Part shown: positions 1 through 8,061 of the stretch, one piece after another | How positions within the stretch are numbered: position 1 is the first letter of the stretch | Layout of the letters: each line of letters begins with the position of its first letter | DNA from: JAWKIW01 sp041394145 | GTDB lineage: Bacteria > Actinomycetota > Acidimicrobiia > Acidimicrobiales > Acidimicrobilacustridaceae | Assembly (NCBI GenBank): GCA_041394145.1 | Contig: JAWKIW010000001.1 | Location: 372,001-436,000, forward strand | Length of the DNA stretch: 64,000 bases | Direction of reading: 5' to 3' | Made by a program: the position numbers and the translations under genes | The notes under the pieces: generated by a model | What the model was told of the DNA's origin: nothing | What the model saw: the letters and a program-made list of their open reading frames with translations, nothing else | Databases searched by the model: none

Positions 1-131
1 AGCTCCCCGTAGAGCTGGCTCTGGGTGGCGGGCCAGACGAACGCCAGCGAGGTGTCGAACCGCTTGAGGAGGTCGTAGCCGCTCGCCGGATGGTCGGCGA
101 GCAGCCCGAGCAGGGCGTGGCGGAGGCTCAT
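1..131 (-). CDS. PadR family transcriptional regulator (N-terminal part)
   Basis: Only the first 43 codons lie in the window; the gene runs off the left edge. The N-terminus begins MSLRHALLGLLADHPASGYD and continues LLKRFD, then WPATQSQLYGEL. This is the winged-helix DNA-binding domain of PadR proteins, where a Leu-rich first helix is followed by a GYDLLK segment and a WP-x5-LY motif. An ATG three codons upstream is also possible. The gene is divergent from a membrane protein, and the gap holds two identical palindromes, so it probably represses itself and its neighbour. The family assignment rests on sequence motifs; the ligand is unknown. Confidence 0.85.
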   Translation of the reverse strand, partial: MSLRHALLGLLADHPASGYDLLKRFDTSLAFVWPATQSQLYGE

Positions 132-153
132 GGCGCGCATTCTCCCACCACTC

Positions 154-200
154 TTGACATGTCACAACTAGACGTTCTATTTTTGACATGTCAGTATAGG
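154..200. promoter_or_regulatory. Divergent promoter region with two PadR-type palindromes
   Basis: The 11-mer TTGACATGTCA occurs at 154-164 and 183-193; its last ten bases form a perfect palindrome. The centres are 29 bp apart, close to three helical turns. Rightward, TTGACA at 154-159 and TCTATT at 177-182 are 17 bp apart and form a plausible promoter whose -35 lies in the first palindrome. Leftward, TATACT (198-193) could be a -10 for the PadR gene, with the second palindrome just downstream. PadR operators often contain ATGT/ACAT halves, as here. Operator function is inferred. Confidence 0.6.
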
Positions 201-250
201 AATGTGAGCGGGGGCAGGTGCCCTCCGCCACCCAGGCCAGGGAGGCCACC

Positions 251-796
251 GTGAGCTACCTCCGTTCGTTCGCCCCGTGGATCGCCTACGTCGTGGCCTC
301 GGCTGTCGCCGACTGGCGCCTCGGCGCCGTCGCCGGGCTGGCCGTCGCCCTCTGGGTGGTCCTCGACGACCGTCGCTCCGGCGGAGCCGACCTGCTCTCG
401 GTCGTGACCGCCGGGTTCTTCGCGGTGCTCGCACCGGTGGCGATCGTCGCCCCCGACGCCGTCCTGCGGCCCTACACGCCGGCGCTCTCGCTCGCCACCC
501 TCGGCCTCGCTGCGACGGCGTCCCTCGCGCTCGGGCGGCCCTTCACCCTGCCCATCGCCCGCCGCGAGACCCCACCCGAGCTGTGGGAGACCGACCTGTT
601 CCACCGGGTGAACGTCGTGATCACCGCAGCGTGGGCCACCAGCTTCCTCGTGACCGCGGCGCTGTGCGCCGGTGTCATCTCCGTCGATGCGTCGCTCACC
701 CCCCTGTGGGTCGGGGTCCAGGTCGTCGGCTTCTCGGCACCGCTCGTGTTCACCCGCCGCTACCGCGTGCGCGTCGCCGCCAGCCTCGCGGCGTGA
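251..796 (+). CDS. Integral membrane protein of unknown function, PadR-adjacent
   Basis: This 181-residue protein has about six hydrophobic segments, with short charged loops such as DDRRSGG (about 40-46) and a conserved-looking stretch around residues 100-125 (ARRETPPELWETDLFHRVN). The GTG at 251 is preferred over the GTG at 218 because AGGGAGG lies 6 nt upstream. I do not recognise a named family with certainty; it slightly resembles septation-protein-A-like membrane proteins. It is divergent from a PadR regulator and its promoter overlaps palindromes, so it may be the regulator's target, perhaps an efflux or envelope protein. That role is inference. Confidence 0.75.
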   Translation: MSYLRSFAPWIAYVVASAVADWRLGAVAGLAVALWVVLDDRRSGGADLLSVVTAGFFAVLAPVAIVAPDAVLRPYTPALSLATLGLAATASLALGRPFTLPIARRETPPELWETDLFHRVNVVITAAWATSFLVTAALCAGVISVDASLTPLWVGVQVVGFSAPLVFTRRYRVRVAASLAA

Positions 797-863
797 CCCG
801 GTCCGCCTGCCCCGGTCCGCCTGACCCGTGCGCTTGACCCGGTCCGCCTGCCCCGGTCCGCTT
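795..863. repeat. 14-bp tandem repeat array after the membrane protein gene
   Basis: Five consecutive units of about 14 bp with the pattern GACCCGGTCCGCCT (variants start GC or end CTT; the third unit is 13 bp) begin exactly at the stop codon of the preceding gene. A second array of 14-bp period, also containing GGTCCG/CGGACC, lies after msrB at 23005. No coding potential is evident. Confidence 0.8.
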
Positions 864-874
864 GACCCGGGACG

Positions 875-917
875 CGACGACGGGCTCCCCACCCGTTCGG
901 CAGGGAGCCCGTCGTCG
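875..917. terminator. Strong bidirectional hairpin terminator
   Basis: A perfect 15-bp stem, CGACGACGGGCTCCC at 875-889 with its complement at 903-917, encloses a 13-nt loop. It sits between the convergent ends of the membrane protein gene and nrdJ. There is no T tract, as is common for actinobacterial terminators. Confidence 0.8.
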
Positions 918-961
918 TCGCGGGCCGCACCGGCGAGACCGCCGGCGACCCGCAGCCGTCG

Positions 962-3762
962 TCAGCTGCAGCCGCTGGTGGAGCCGCAGCTGGGGCAGGC
1001 GTGGCAGCTGCCGGCCCGCACCATCTGCACGCCGCACTGCATGCAGATGGGAGCATCAGAGAGCCGTGCGCTTCGGCCGGCTTGTCGATGAAAGGTCGCC
1101 GGCTGGCTCGTCTGCTGCATCTGGGCGGCGAGCTCGCTGGCCGAGGGGATCGACTTGGGATCCTTGGCCACGTCGGAGGCAGGGTCTCCACCACGGTCTC
1201 CTCCACGCCGGGGAGGGTGGGCTGCATCCGCTCGGCGGTGGTGAAGATGTTGAGCTCGGCCCGCTCGGCCTGGGACAGGTACATGATCGCCAACCGGCGG
1301 AACAGGTAGTCCATGAGGCTGTTGGCGATGCGGATGTCGGGGTCGTCGGTCATGCCGGCGGGCTCGAAGCGCATGCCGGTGAAGGCCTCGACGTAGGAGC
1401 GCAGGGGCACGCCGTACTGCAGGCCGTGGCTGATGGCGATGGCGAAGGCGTCCATGATCCCGGCCAGGGTCGAGCCTGCTTGGAGACCTTGACGAATGCC
1501 GGACGGCCGTCCTCACCGTACTCGCCGACGGTGACGAAGCCCTTGCAGTCGGCGACCCGGGGCCTCGAAGTGCGCGAGGTGGGTCGCGGCGCAGGCGCTG
1601 GCGGATCGGCTCGTGGATGATCTTCTCCACGATCCTCTCCCACGACCTGGGTGGCCGCGGTGGCCGCCGGGCCCTCGGCACCCTCGCCTGCGTCCTTCTT
1701 GGCGGTGGCGAGGGGCTGGAGCGCACGCCGGTGTCGCGGTAGGTGGCGGTGACCTTCCAGGCCCAGCTTCCAGGCGTCGATGTGGAGCTGCTCGACCTCT
1801 TCGACGGTGGCCTCCTCGGGCATGTTCACCGTCTTGGAGATGGCGCCCGAGATGAACAGCTGCACCGCCCATCATCCGCACGTGGCCGAGGTAGTGGATG
1901 ACGTTGTCGCCCATCGAGCAGGCGAGTCGGGACGTGCTCGGCCCTGAGCGCCGGCGCCCCGAGGATGGTCTTGTGCTCGTCGATGCTCGACGATGGCCTC
2001 GACCTCGCCTCGGCATAGCCGAGGTGCCGCAGCGCCCGCGGCACCGTCTGGTTGACGATCGACATGGTACGTTTTGCCTTGCCCGCCCACCAGCTTCTTG
2101 ATCTTGACCAGGCCCAGGTCGGTCGATGCCGGTGGTGTGCAGTCCATCATCAACCCGATGGTGCCGGTGGGTGCCAGCACCGAGGCCTGCGAGTTGCGCC
2201 GTACAGGGCCGCCACCTCGCAGGCGTCGTCCCGAGCGCTGGGCGAGCGGCGAGCAGGTCGTGGGGCTGGCTCCTCGTCGACCCGCGTCGGCCCGGTGCAT
2301 GTTCAGCACCCGCAGCATGTGCTCCTCGTTCTCGGCATGGCGCGAACGAGCCCATGCGGGCGGCGGTGCGGGCCGAGGTGGCGTAGGCGTGCCCGGTCAT
2401 CCCAACGGTGACCGCGGCCAGGAAGCGGCCGCCGTCGGGTCGTAGGGCAGGCCCAGCGCCATCAGCAGGGCGCCGAGGTTGGCGTAGCCGAGGCCCAGCT
2501 GGCGGAACCGGCGAGTTCTCGCCGATGGCCTTGGTCGGGTAGTCGGCGTTGCCCACCAGGATCTCCTGGGCGGAGGTGAACGCCACCTCGACGGCGTGCC
2601 GGAAGCCGTCGACGTCGAAGACGAGGTCATCGGCGAGGAACTTCAACAGGTTGAGGCTGGCCAGGTTGCACGCCGAGTTGTCGATGTGCATGTACTCCGA
2701 GCACGGGTTCGACCCGTTGATGCGGCCGGTGTTGGCCGCCGTGTGCCACCGGTTGATGGTGGTGTCAGACTGCATGCCCGGATCGGCGCACTCCCAGGTG
2801 GCCTGGGCGAGCTGGCGCATGGTCGCAGGCGCCGGGCGCGTCGCCGGCCTCTCACCGGTGGTGACCGCCCGCAGCTGCCAGTCGCGGTCCTCGACGACGG
2901 CCTGCATGAACTCGTCGGTGACGCGCACCGAGTTGTTGGCGTTCTGGTACTGGATCGAGGTGATGTCCTTGCCGTCGAGGCTCATGTCGAACCCGGCGGC
3001 GGCCAGGGCGTGGGCCTTGCGCTCCTCGTTGGCCTTGCACCAGATGAACTCCTCGATGTCGGGGTGGTCGGCGTCGAGGATGACCATCTTGGCGGCGCAG
3101 CGGGTGCTTGCCACCCGACTTGATGGTGCCGGCCAGCGCGTCAGCACCCGCATGAAGCTCACCGGACCCGAGGCGGTGCCGCCGCCCTTGAGCAGCTCGA
3201 CCGACGAGCGGATCTTGAACAGGTTGATGCCCGAACCCGAGCCGCCCTTGAAGATGGTGCCCTCCTCGACGTACCAGTTGAGGATCGAGTCCTCGGTCGT
3301 CGACGGCAAGGATGAAGCAGGCGCTGGCCTGGGGCACGCCCTTGACGCCGATGTTGAACCACACCGGCGAGTTGAGCATAAACGCCTTCTGGGTGACGAC
3401 CAGGTGCTTGAGCTCGTGCGGAAGACCTCGGCCTCCTCGGCGTCGACAAGTAGCAGCCGTCGCACTTGCGCCCAGTCGGTGATGGTGTCGACCACCCGGT
3501 CGGCGACCTGGCGCAGCGACGACTCGCGCTCGGCCGTGCCCAGCGTGCCGCGGAAGTACTTCTGGGCCACGATGTTGGTGGCGTTGACCGACCAGTCGAC
3601 CGGGAACTCGACCCCGAGCTGCTCGAAGGCGACCGAGCCGTCGCGGTAGTTCGTGATGCGGGCGTCGCGGCGCTCCCACGACACCTCGTCGTAGGGGTGG
3701 ACCCCCTTCGTCGTGAAGTGCCGGCGGATGCCGATGCCTGCCTGTTCCGGCGCGAGAGCCAT
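962..3762 (-). pseudogene. nrdJ: Vitamin B12-dependent ribonucleotide reductase, frame broken by many indels
   Basis: Class II reductase that makes deoxyribonucleotides with adenosylcobalamin. Read across frames, almost the whole protein can be followed. It starts at an ATG before ALAPEQAGIGIRRHFTTKG, then has HPYDEVSWERR, SVNATNIVAQKYFRG, FNSPVWFN-like, GGSGSGINLFKIRSS, the NPCSEYMHIDNSACNLASLNL active-site region, CSMGDN, and a Cys-rich tail (MQCGVQ, CHACPSCGSTSGCS) ending at the stop. About twenty frame changes are needed, for example near 3470, 3450, 3425, 3305, 3140, 3110, 2515, 2430, 2330 and 2085. The conserved residues between the shifts are intact, which favours sequencing error over decay. 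GGAGGAG precedes the start. NrdR boxes lie upstream. Confidence 0.85.
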
Positions 3763-4460
3763 GGGTGCCTCGTCTCCTCCCGGTCGATCACTCGACCGCC
3801 CTGTTGGACCTGCTGGGTCTGGACGTCGCTGCGAGCACCGCCGGGGCGCAGCCTCCCCGTGCGGTCCCGCCGGCGGGCCGACGAGACCGGTTGCGTGGAC
3901 CACGATGGACCGGGAACCACCCACGATAGGGGTGTGCCCGCCGACCGCCACGGCCACCAGGTGTCCCCGGGGACCAGCCGGCCCCGGACACAAGATGTTG
4001 TGGTCGAGGCCCTCCCCTTCGCCCCGTGGCCACAAGATGTGCCGGGGATTACATCACCGTAATTACGCCGGTGTCAATGCCCGCGCCCGGGTTTTCGCGC
4101 CCGCCGGCGAGCTCGTGCCGGGGGTCGACGGCGACGCGGTGCGAACGAGCAGGTCAGGGGGCGCCCGATGCCGAACGGGGGTCGTCCCCGCCCCTCTCGA
4201 AGCTCCCAGCCCCCAGAACAGGAGTCGTCCAGTTGCCAGCCACGGCCCAACGGAACGCCAGCCACCATCCGCTGGTTCGCACCGCACGCCGTCGACCCGG
4301 AGGGCACCCTACGGAACCGGGCCTGTGCAAGGGAAGGGGAACAACCCTGTGAATTCCCGGTGGACGACGGGTGGCCAACCGGGGTCTTGTCCACAGCTGG
4401 GCACGCCGCCGCCTCGCCGCCGCCTCGGCGGGCCGGCACCGGCTGGACGCGACGGCCCGC
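3763..4460. other. Gene-free stretch upstream of nrdJ
   Basis: About 700 bp without a convincing gene. The part nearest nrdJ is a roughly 280-nt leader from the promoter near 4041. It contains a 7-bp hairpin with a 4-nt loop (CGGTCGA at 3781-3787 pairing with 3792-3798) just before the ribosome binding site. I looked for a cobalamin riboswitch in this leader and saw no B12 box. The remainder, 4081-4460, shows no feature except an isolated TTGTCCACA at 4387-4395. Confidence 0.6.
3988..4077 (-). promoter_or_regulatory. nrdJ promoter with two NrdR boxes
   Basis: On the minus strand TTGACA (4077-4072), an 18-bp spacer and TGTAAT (4053-4048) make a near-consensus sigma-70-type promoter. Just downstream are two NrdR-box-like sequences, ACACAAGATGTTGTGG at 3988-4003 and CCACAAGATGTGCCGG at 4030-4045. 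They are 42 bp apart, four helical turns. The proximal one overlaps the expected start site near 4041. The known NrdR box consensus is ACACWATATATWGTGT, normally in pairs at whole-turn spacing. nrdR lies 2.5 kb away. Confidence 0.8.
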
Positions 4461-5360
4461 TCAGCCCTCGGCGGCGGTCCCGGCGTCGCGGTTGGACCCT
4501 CGCCGGCCGACCCGGTGCGCCGGCGGGGTCAGGGCCCGCACCGGCGACCCGTACCCGGGCAGGCCCTCGGCGGCGCCGAGCTGGGAGACCACCGAATCGG
4601 CCAGGCGCCGCGACAACATGATCGACAGGTGCCCGTGGTCCTTCACCAAGATGTTGGTCGCCGCCAGGGCGGGCTCCTCGATGCGGGCCCGGGCGGCGGG
4701 CACGATCAGGTCGAGGTTCGAGTAGTAGGCCACGAAGCGGGTCGGCAACGGGCGGGCGGTGGCGCGCAGCATCGTCATCACCGCCGAGTTGGGTCGCAGC
4801 TGCAGGCCCGACGCGAACGGGCTGAGCGCCGACAGGTGCGAGCCGTAGCGGGCCAGGCGCACACCCCCGTGGGGCGAGGCGATCGTCACGCACACGTCGA
4901 CGCCCTCCACGCCGTGCACCTGCACCGCGTAGCGGGCGATGATGCCCCCGAGGGAGTGCCCGACGACGTGGAGCCGGTCGCTGCCGCACCGCCGTCGCAG
5001 CTGCTCGGCCCGCTCGGCGACCCGGGCCGCCAGCTCGGGGATGTCGGCGGTCAGCGGGTTGTAGTTGACGGCGTGCAGGCGGCCGAAGCCGGCCTGGTCG
5101 AGGTACCGGCGCAGGAAGAGCCAGTTGGACTTGTTGGCGCCGTAGCCGTGCACCAGCAGGACCGGGGTCGGCACCGCCGCGTCGCGCCCGGCGACGGCGT
5201 CGAGGTCCTCGAGGCCTCGGTCACGGAACCCCAGCGGCCACACCGATGCGGTCACCAGCGTCGAGGTGACCTCCCGCAGGTGACCGGGGTAGGTCGTCGG
5301 CCGTCGGGCGGCGTGCACGACCGCCCCCACCGGCGCCATCGTCCGAGCCACGATGCCCAT
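4461..5360 (-). CDS. Alpha/beta hydrolase, triacylglycerol lipase-like
   Basis: 299 residues. VLLVHGYGANKSNW at about residue 85 is the oxyanion-hole strand, and VVGHSLGGIIARY is the nucleophile elbow with the catalytic Ser. ASPHGG follows, as in bacterial lipases and PGAP1-like esterases. The Asp may lie in SNLDLIVP and the His in DHGHLSIM. The chain begins MGIVARTMAPVG with no clear signal peptide, although a hydrophobic stretch lies near residues 25-40. GGAGGAGAC precedes the ATG. It probably hydrolyses lipid esters; the substrate is unknown. The next gene upstream is divergent. Confidence 0.8.
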   Translation of the reverse strand: MGIVARTMAPVGAVVHAARRPTTYPGHLREVTSTLVTASVWPLGFRDRGLEDLDAVAGRDAAVPTPVLLVHGYGANKSNWLFLRRYLDQAGFGRLHAVNYNPLTADIPELAARVAERAEQLRRRCGSDRLHVVGHSLGGIIARYAVQVHGVEGVDVCVTIASPHGGVRLARYGSHLSALSPFASGLQLRPNSAVMTMLRATARPLPTRFVAYYSNLDLIVPAARARIEEPALAATNILVKDHGHLSIMLSRRLADSVVSQLGAAEGLPGYGSPVRALTPPAHRVGRRGSNRDAGTAAEG

Positions 5361-5571
5361 GTCTCCTCCGCGGGTCCCCCGGCGCCGACCCGTCGCCGAC
5401 GCCCCGTGCCGGAGGGCCACCGCGCGGTCGCCGCCGGCCGACCCCCCGTCGACCGCGCTGTCGCGATAGCCGTTCCAGAACGAAGTCTGGCCGAATCCTC
5501 GGCGCCGCGGGTGCGTTCCTGGACCACCGCCCAGCACCTGCAACACGACTGCAACACGCCGGGGTGACCGG

Positions 5572-5577
5572 TAGGTT
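5572..5577 (+). promoter_or_regulatory. -10 element giving a leaderless start for the RibD-like gene
   Basis: TAGGTT lies 8 nt before the ATG, and no Shine-Dalgarno sequence is present. The spacing places the transcription start at or within a base or two of the start codon. Confidence 0.5.
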
Positions 5578-5585
5578 CGCTCCCC

Positions 5586-6335
5586 ATGCGACGCCTGCTG
5601 CCTTCGCCGGCCGATGACGTCGACCCGGCTGCCGCCTACCGCACCGGCGACCGGGTCCCGCCACCGGGGCGACCCTGGGTGCTCATCGACATGGTGGCGA
5701 GCGCGGATGGCGCCACCCACGCCGGTGGCGTCAGCGGGGCGCTGAGCGCGCCGGCCGACAAGGCCGTGTTCGCTGCCGTGCGGGGGGTGGCCGACGTGAT
5801 CCTCGTCGGCGCCTCGACCGTGCGGGCCGAGGGCTACGGCCCGGCCCGGCCGAGCGCGGCGGTGCGGGCCGCCAGGGTGGCGAACGGGCAGGACGCGGTG
5901 CCCACCATCGCGGTGGTGTCGGGCCGTCTCGAGCTCGACTGGTCGACGCCGCTGTTCACCGAGTCGCCCGCCCGACCGATCGTCGTGACCGGCGAGGGAG
6001 CCGATCCGGCCCGGATGGCCGCTGCCGGCGCGGTGGCCGACCTCGTGGTGACCGAGGGTGGCGGAGCGGGCCGCGCCGACCTCGAGCAGGCGCTCGGGCT
6101 GCTGCGCGACCGCGGCGCGTCCGTGGTGGTGTGCGAGGGCGGGCCGTCGCTGAACGGGCTGCTGGTCGACCTCGGCCTCGTCGACGAGGTGTGCCTCACC
6201 TGGTCCCCGACGCTCGTCGGCGGCGACAGCCCGCGCGTCGCCGTCGGCCGGGGTCCCGGCGAGGTGCGGTCCCTCGGCCTCGCCCACCTGCTCGAGGCCG
6301 ATGGCCTCCTCTTCGCCCGCTACCTGCGGGCCTGA
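5586..6335 (+). CDS. RibD C-terminal domain reductase (pyrimidine reductase family)
   Basis: 249 residues forming a single dihydrofolate-reductase-like RibD_C domain. WVLIDMVASADGAT (about residues 30-43) is the N-terminal strand and substrate loop. GALSAPADKAVFAAVRGVADVILVGASTVRAEGYGP is typical of the stand-alone actinobacterial pyrimidine reductases. VCEGGPSLNGLLVDLGLVDE near residue 185 is the conserved glycine-rich NADPH region. There is no deaminase domain. It could reduce a riboflavin pathway intermediate or another pteridine-like substrate. It is monocistronic with an apparently leaderless start. Confidence 0.85.
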   Translation: MRRLLPSPADDVDPAAAYRTGDRVPPPGRPWVLIDMVASADGATHAGGVSGALSAPADKAVFAAVRGVADVILVGASTVRAEGYGPARPSAAVRAARVANGQDAVPTIAVVSGRLELDWSTPLFTESPARPIVVTGEGADPARMAAAGAVADLVVTEGGGAGRADLEQALGLLRDRGASVVVCEGGPSLNGLLVDLGLVDEVCLTWSPTLVGGDSPRVAVGRGPGEVRSLGLAHLLEADGLLFARYLRA

Positions 6336-6366
6336 CCCGGCGTCGGCCGCGTCGCGGCGCCGACCC

Positions 6367-6834
6367 TCAGTGCCGCTTCGGTGCGGTGTCCTTGGTGAGC
6401 AGGCGGACCTCGCGCTGGAAGTCGGCCGGGTCGTCGAAGTCCTTGTAGACGCTGGCGAACCGGACGTACGCGACCTGGTCGAGCTCGCGCAGCCGATCCA
6501 GCACCGCGATGCCCACCTGCTCGCTGGCGACCTCGCCGCCGCGGAGCCGCATCGCCTCCTCGACCTCGCCGGCGAGGCCCTCGATGGCGTCGTCGTCGAC
6601 AGGTCGGCCGGTCACCGCCGCCCGCACGCCGCGCACCACCTTCGCCCGGTCGAAGGGCACCCGGTCCCCGGACCGCTTCACGACGAGGAGGGGCACCTCC
6701 TCGTAGCGCTCGAAGGTCGTGAACCGGTGACCGCACTCCAGGCACTCCCGGCGGCGGCGGATCGAGGTCCCGTCGTCGGCCAGGCGGGAGTCGACGACCT
6801 TGTCGTCGAGGCGGGCACACGACGGGCAGCGCAC
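6367..6834 (-). CDS. nrdR: Transcriptional repressor NrdR
   Basis: 155 residues, the usual length. A zinc ribbon with Cys3, Cys6, Cys31 and Cys34 (MRCPSC, ECLECGHRFTTFERYE) is followed by an ATP-cone domain (VVKRSGDRVPFDRAKVVRGVRAA). NrdR senses ATP/dATP and represses ribonucleotide reductase genes. Two matching boxes lie at the nrdJ promoter in this window. The GTG start has no Shine-Dalgarno sequence, but TAGCGT (6847-6842) lies 7 nt upstream, suggesting a leaderless transcript. The order nrdR, LysM gene, lexA is the same as in mycobacteria. Confidence 0.96.
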   Translation of the reverse strand: MRCPSCARLDDKVVDSRLADDGTSIRRRRECLECGHRFTTFERYEEVPLLVVKRSGDRVPFDRAKVVRGVRAAVTGRPVDDDAIEGLAGEVEEAMRLRGGEVASEQVGIAVLDRLRELDQVAYVRFASVYKDFDDPADFQREVRLLTKDTAPKRH

Positions 6835-6956
6835 GTGCCCGACGCTACTGCCCGTCGATTCCGGGGCGCACCCTGTGGTGCGCGCCGCCCCGAGCCGCAC
6901 CAGCCGCAGCTGCGGCCCGGAGCCGCCCGCCGGGTGCGACGGGGCCACCACCGCCG

Positions 6957-7553
6957 TCACCCAGCGGCCAGGCCGTCGAGGGACAGCTGCATGCCGGGCT
7001 GCAACGTGCGGCCCTCGAGCCGGCGCGCCAGCTCGTCGACGAGCGACCGCACGTCGCCGGCGGGCTGCAGCGAGCGGGCGATGCCCCAAAGGGTGTCACC
7101 CGGCTGCACGACGTAGCGGCGGGCGACCACGGGCACCGGCGCCACCGGGACGGGTGCGGCGGTGGCCGATGCCGTGACCGGCGCCGGTCGTGCAGCACCG
7201 GTCACCGGCAGCGGATCGGCCGCGGTGATCGCGATCACCAGGGCGGCGACGGTGGTGGCGAGCAGGGCCACCACGACCAGCGCCGACACCCGGGGCAGCG
7301 CCGGCAGGAGCGACCGCAGCGTGCGACCGAGGCCGGCGAGGCGGCGGTGCCACACGGCCGTGCGACCGCCCGGCACCACCTCGAGGTGGGGCGGGGCCGA
7401 GGAGCGGGCGACGGCGGTGGACACCACGCCCACCTCGAAGGGCGCCGTGCCCGTGGGGGCGAGCCCCGCCGGCAGCGGATCGGGCCGGGCGGCGGTGGGC
7501 ACGAGGCGCAGGGGACGGGCGGGACGATGCGGTGCGGCGACGACGGCGGTCAT
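6957..7553 (-). CDS. LysM-domain membrane protein, candidate SOS cell-division inhibitor (ChiZ/DivS/YneA type)
   Basis: 198 residues. A Pro/Ala-rich cytoplasmic N-terminus of about 90 residues precedes one transmembrane helix (VSALVVVALLATTVAALVIA). An Ala/Pro/Val linker follows, then a C-terminal LysM domain starting RRYVVQPGDTLWGIAR. It is divergent from lexA across four LexA boxes. In Mycobacterium, Corynebacterium and Bacillus the LysM or single-pass protein next to lexA (Rv2719c/ChiZ, DivS, YneA) is SOS-induced and blocks division. The same role is inferred here. GAGAGG precedes the ATG. Sequence similarity outside the LysM domain cannot be judged by eye. Confidence 0.85.
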   Translation of the reverse strand: MTAVVAAPHRPARPLRLVPTAARPDPLPAGLAPTGTAPFEVGVVSTAVARSSAPPHLEVVPGGRTAVWHRRLAGLGRTLRSLLPALPRVSALVVVALLATTVAALVIAITAADPLPVTGAARPAPVTASATAAPVPVAPVPVVARRYVVQPGDTLWGIARSLQPAGDVRSLVDELARRLEGRTLQPGMQLSLDGLAAG

Positions 7554-8061
7554 GGCGACATCCTCTCGGGGGGGTGTGACAACGACGGGCAGGGCGGCGA
7601 CGTCGGGCCGCCCCGAGCTCCCACACAGGTGCCGCGCCCTCCGCACCTCGGCGCTGCACCCCGGCGGCGACGACCATCGGACGGTGCGCCCGCGACGCCC
7701 CCGGGGCAGGGGCCGGTGACCGGCGCACCGGCATCCCCCCGCAGCGATGGGGGCGGTGGTAGAACGGGCGTACGCCGAACGGTCGTTCGCAGCACCGCAC
7801 CAGCCAACCACGAACGCCTGTTCGTCGTCAAGGCCTCCACGGCGACCCGCCCCACGAACAGATGTTTGCGCCAGGCTCCTGCGTGCGCTATCGTACGAAC
7901 GAGTGTTCGCCGTCGCTGTCGGGCTCGCGGAGCGCCACGGGCTCGCCCTCCGGGCAGCCCGTCGGCCGAACCGAGCCCCCGAGTCGCCCGAGAGCGGAAC
8001 CACCGACCAACCGATCGATCAGCCGATCCACCACCGCCAGCCACGGACGAGAGGTGTCCCC
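7554..8061. promoter_or_regulatory. Divergent lexA/LysM control region with four LexA boxes
   Basis: Four sites fit the actinobacterial LexA operator CGAAC-N4-GTTYG: 7776-7789 (CGAACGGTCGTTCG), 7811-7824 (CGAACGCCTGTTCG), 7855-7868 (CGAACAGATGTTTG) and 7896-7909 (CGAACGAGTGTTCG). The last two match CGAACRNRYGTTYG fully. A weaker copy, AGAACGGGCGTACG, lies at 7761-7774. The pairs are 35, 44 and 41 bp apart. The boxes nearest each gene would serve lexA autoregulation and the LysM gene. No coding sequence was found in these 508 bp. Confidence 0.85.

Noticed and set aside
2549..3649. Plus-strand frame of 366 codons opposite nrdJ
   Set aside because: The minus strand encodes conserved NrdJ motifs throughout; the plus frame has no recognisable domain.
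3763..4041. Possible cobalamin riboswitch in the nrdJ leader
   Set aside because: No B12 box or typical core could be found on the minus strand; the leader shows only NrdR boxes and a small hairpin.
4387..4395. DnaA-box-like TTGTCCACA
   Set aside because: A single copy with no cluster, no AT-rich region and no dnaA or dnaN nearby; chance occurrence is likely.
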